Source: Carnimonas bestiolae (GTDB taxonomy: Bacteria > Pseudomonadota > Gammaproteobacteria > Pseudomonadales > Halomonadaceae). From it: a stretch of 64,000 bases of DNA. The notes beneath the pieces are model-generated. The model did not search any database, was not told the origin of the DNA, and saw only the letters and a list, made by a program, of their open reading frames with translations. The position numbers and the translations under genes were made by a program. How positions within the stretch are numbered: position 1 is the first letter of the stretch; every line of letters starts with the position of its first letter. Below are positions 61,960 to 64,000 of this stretch, piece by piece. The stretch lies in NCBI RefSeq assembly GCF_051251125.1, contig NZ_JBPCZL010000007.1; one strand, 5' to 3'.

Positions 61960-63503
61960 TGTGGCGAGGCTTCATCGTGCTGCACGCGCTGATCGCGGGC
62001 GCGGCGGTAGCGTGATGCCAAGGCCCCGGCGGCAGCCAGCACAACGCTGATCAGAATGATCGGCAGGCTACCGGTGCGGGTAAATAGCGTTTCGCCGAGC
62101 ATCGGGTGCACCTGTGCATTCAGTACGCCGGGCTCGAAGCGCGGTATGTCGCTAAGCAGTTTGCCATCGGGCCCAATAACGCCGGTCCAGCCGTTGCTGG
62201 TATCACGCAGCAGGTAGCGGTTGTTTTCCAGTGCGCGCATCTGTGCCATCTGCATATGCTGCAACGGCCCGATGGAGTGCCCGAACCAGCTGTCATTGGA
62301 AATGGTCATCAGCACATTGGCGTGGCGCGCTTGATCGCGAACCAGATCGGGGTAGGCAATTTCATAGCAAATCGCCATACCTATGCGCAGCGCGTCGGCG
62401 TGCAACGGCGGTTGGTCGGCGGGCCCCTGAATCACGTAGGGGGCGGGCAGCCCCAGCAGTTGGATGATCGGCTGCAGCAGCCCTGGCAGAGGTACGTATT
62501 CACCAAAGGGCACCAGCCGGTGCTTGGCATACGCGGTGCGCAGCTGTCCTTGCGGAGCGCTTTGATCGTAGGCCACTGCACTGTTGAAGGTGCCAGTGGG
62601 CTGACGAGTCAGAATGCCGCTGATCAGGGTGGAGTGCGGGCGCATGGTCGATTGAGCGGTGGCAAAGATGGGGCGCGCCTCACCCTCGGTAAGCGGCAGT
62701 GCCACTTCAGGCCATACCACCAATTCTGCATCGCTGGCGTGTTCTCGCGTCAGATCGAGATAACGATTCACCGCATTCTGCACGCCGCCCACGCTCCACT
62801 TCATGGTTTGCGGCAGGTCGCCTTGTACTAGCGCCACTGAAAGCGCGCGCGGCTCAGCGTCGAGCCAGCGCGTCGGCAGCAGCAGACCAATCACCCACAG
62901 GGCGATCAGCGGAGCCGCCAGCCAATAGTGGCGGCGGGTGAACAGCTGCCACAACAGCGCGCCGCTGAGCGCGATAACAAAGCTGATCAGGAACACACCG
63001 CCGATCGGCGCATAGCCAGCCAGCGGACCCTCCACTTGCGACGTTCCCAGCAGCAGCCAGGGGAAGCCGGTCAGGAACCAGCCACGAAACACCTCACCCA
63101 GTGTCCAGGCGGCGGCAAAAGTGAGCGGCTCGAGCACCGACGCGCGTGGTGATAGCAGCCGATAGAAGGCACCGACGATCAAATAGAACAGCGCTAGCCC
63201 AGCGACAAAGAGGGCGGTCATGACCAGCGCCAGCGGCATCGGCGAACCGCCTATGTCATGGATGGACACATAGACCCATGAGGCGCCGCTGGTGAAAAGC
63301 CCGAGGCCGTAGCAGTAACCCAATAGCATGCCGCGCTTCACCGTGGTGCCGCGCAGTAGCCCAAACAGTGGCGCGCAGAGTAGCGGTGCTAGCCACCATA
63401 GCCCAAATGGGGCGAAGGTGAGCGTGGTCAGCGCGCCCAGCAGCAGCGCTGCCAGACAGCACGCCCAGCGGCAGCGGCAGAGAGAGGTGCATAACCGAGC
63501 CAT
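61956..63503 (-). CDS. lnt: apolipoprotein N-acyltransferase
   Basis: A 515-residue protein with about eight N-terminal and one C-terminal membrane helices and a nitrilase domain in the periplasm. The catalytic triad stretches are visible: VVWPEVALP (Glu), YAKHRLVPFGEYVP (Lys) and GMAICYEIAYPD (Cys). Lnt adds the third acyl chain to lipoproteins. The ATG at 63503 has GAGGAG upstream. It is downstream of corC, as in the E. coli corC-lnt arrangement. Confidence 0.95.
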   Translation of the reverse strand: MARLCTSLCRCRWACCLAALLLGALTTLTFAPFGLWWLAPLLCAPLFGLLRGTTVKRGMLLGYCYGLGLFTSGASWVYVSIHDIGGSPMPLALVMTALFVAGLALFYLIVGAFYRLLSPRASVLEPLTFAAAWTLGEVFRGWFLTGFPWLLLGTSQVEGPLAGYAPIGGVFLISFVIALSGALLWQLFTRRHYWLAAPLIALWVIGLLLPTRWLDAEPRALSVALVQGDLPQTMKWSVGGVQNAVNRYLDLTREHASDAELVVWPEVALPLTEGEARPIFATAQSTMRPHSTLISGILTRQPTGTFNSAVAYDQSAPQGQLRTAYAKHRLVPFGEYVPLPGLLQPIIQLLGLPAPYVIQGPADQPPLHADALRIGMAICYEIAYPDLVRDQARHANVLMTISNDSWFGHSIGPLQHMQMAQMRALENNRYLLRDTSNGWTGVIGPDGKLLSDIPRFEPGVLNAQVHPMLGETLFTRTGSLPIILISVVLAAAGALASRYRRARDQRVQHDEASPQ

Positions 63504-63646
63504 GTACTGCTCCTCGTTGATGGCAGTCATGCCATGTGGGTAGTTAAAAAGGGTGCCGCCCCATCACCGGCTGCGTCCGCTAGGCGGGGCAAGCAGTGAC
63601 AGGACGGTGAATAAGGCAGGGCGGCGCGACGGCCGCCGGAATATTG

Positions 63647-64000
63647 TCAGGCGCTTTGAGTGGCGCTGCGCGATACTTTCAGCCAGTGCAGGCGACGATT
63701 ATCGACATTGGTCACGGCGAAGTGCCAGCCGTCGAGCACGGTGGATTCGCCGCGCTCGGGCAGGTGGCCGAAGCTTTGCATTACCAGTCCGCCAACAGTA
63801 TCGAATTCTTCATCGGGGAAGGCAGTGCCAAAGCGTTCGTTGAAATCTTCGATGCTAAGAATCGCTTTGACCGCATAAACGTCGCTGCCCAATTCGCGAA
63901 CTTCATCGTCATCGTCGATATCGTGCTCGTCTTCGATATCGCCAACAATCTGCTCGAGAATGTCTTCGATGGTTATGATACCGGCAGTGCCACCGTATTC
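63647..64000 (-). CDS. corC: CorC (HlyC/CorC family), 3' part; start outside window
   Basis: The last 117 codons of a CorC-type protein: the CBS-domain end (EYGGTAGIITIEDILEQIVGDIEDEHD) followed by the CorC_HlyC C-terminal domain (AILSIEDFNERFG, FDTVGGLVMQSFGHLPERGE). CorC is a cytoplasmic cyclic-nucleotide-binding-like partner implicated in magnesium and cobalt handling. The 5' end lies beyond 64000. It precedes lnt on the same strand, about 140 bases away. Confidence 0.93.
   Translation of the reverse strand, partial: EYGGTAGIITIEDILEQIVGDIEDEHDIDDDDEVRELGSDVYAVKAILSIEDFNERFGTAFPDEEFDTVGGLVMQSFGHLPERGESTVLDGWHFAVTNVDNRRLHWLKVSRSATQSA

Noticed and set aside
1..64000. CRISPR array
   Set aside because: No series of short regularly spaced direct repeats was found anywhere in the window.

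Overview
The window looks like a chromosome segment of a gammaproteobacterium. A Halomonadaceae-type organism (Halomonas, Zymobacter or Carnimonas relatives) fits best. The gene families present (EpmC, RlmM, TusA, HolA-LptE-LeuS, Lnt-CorC, CydDC, LpxO, gltA-sdhCDAB-sucAB-lpd-sucCD) are gammaproteobacterial, base composition is moderately G+C-rich, and several conserved hypotheticals have the acidic character common in that family. The genus is inference; only the class-level call is well supported.

Layout. 1-130 is the 3' end of a 5S rRNA gene with its terminator. 0.5-10 kb is an envelope and metal section: a BAX-inhibitor-1 membrane protein, an LpxO-PPTase pair, a YceI-like protein, tRNA-Ile2(CAU), a TonB-dependent siderophore receptor with a probable Fur box, an NlpE-like lipoprotein and an M23 endopeptidase. 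10-19 kb holds a YaiI/DUF188 protein, the DeaD helicase with a long leader, an OprB-type porin and CydDC. 19.5-35 kb is a TCA-cycle supercluster: gltX and gltA on the minus strand, then sdhCDAB, sucAB, lpd and sucCD on the plus strand, together covering citrate synthase, succinate dehydrogenase, the complete 2-oxoglutarate dehydrogenase complex and succinyl-CoA synthetase. SucB carries two lipoyl domains. 35-39 kb has the glutathione-dependent formaldehyde pathway (frmA, frmB), mtgA and a phosphatidylcholine synthase.

The accessory part is at 39-51.4 kb. A two-gene anti-phage module of the Lamassu type (Cap4/DUF4297 nuclease plus Rad50-like zinc-hook ATPase) lies between pcs and a TauE/SafE gene. 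It is flanked by a 210-bp direct repeat, 209/210 identical, that duplicates the pcs terminator and the 3' end of the TauE gene. About 8 kb further on, a ParE-type toxin-antitoxin pair is flanked by a 199-bp direct repeat that duplicates the 3' end of epmC (8 mismatches). Neither insert contains a recombinase or transposase. In both, recombination between the repeats would delete the cargo and leave all neighbouring genes intact. This repeated architecture (cargo between two copies of a host gene's 3' end, no mobility gene) is the most interesting signal in the window.

The remaining 43-64 kb is core: pyrB, a frameshifted DUF4168 gene, rlmM, tusA, a MATE exporter, epmC, tatD, uup, a universal stress protein, a MarR/SlyA regulator, holA-lptE, leuS, a YdcF-like protein, lnt, and the 3' part of corC running off the window end.
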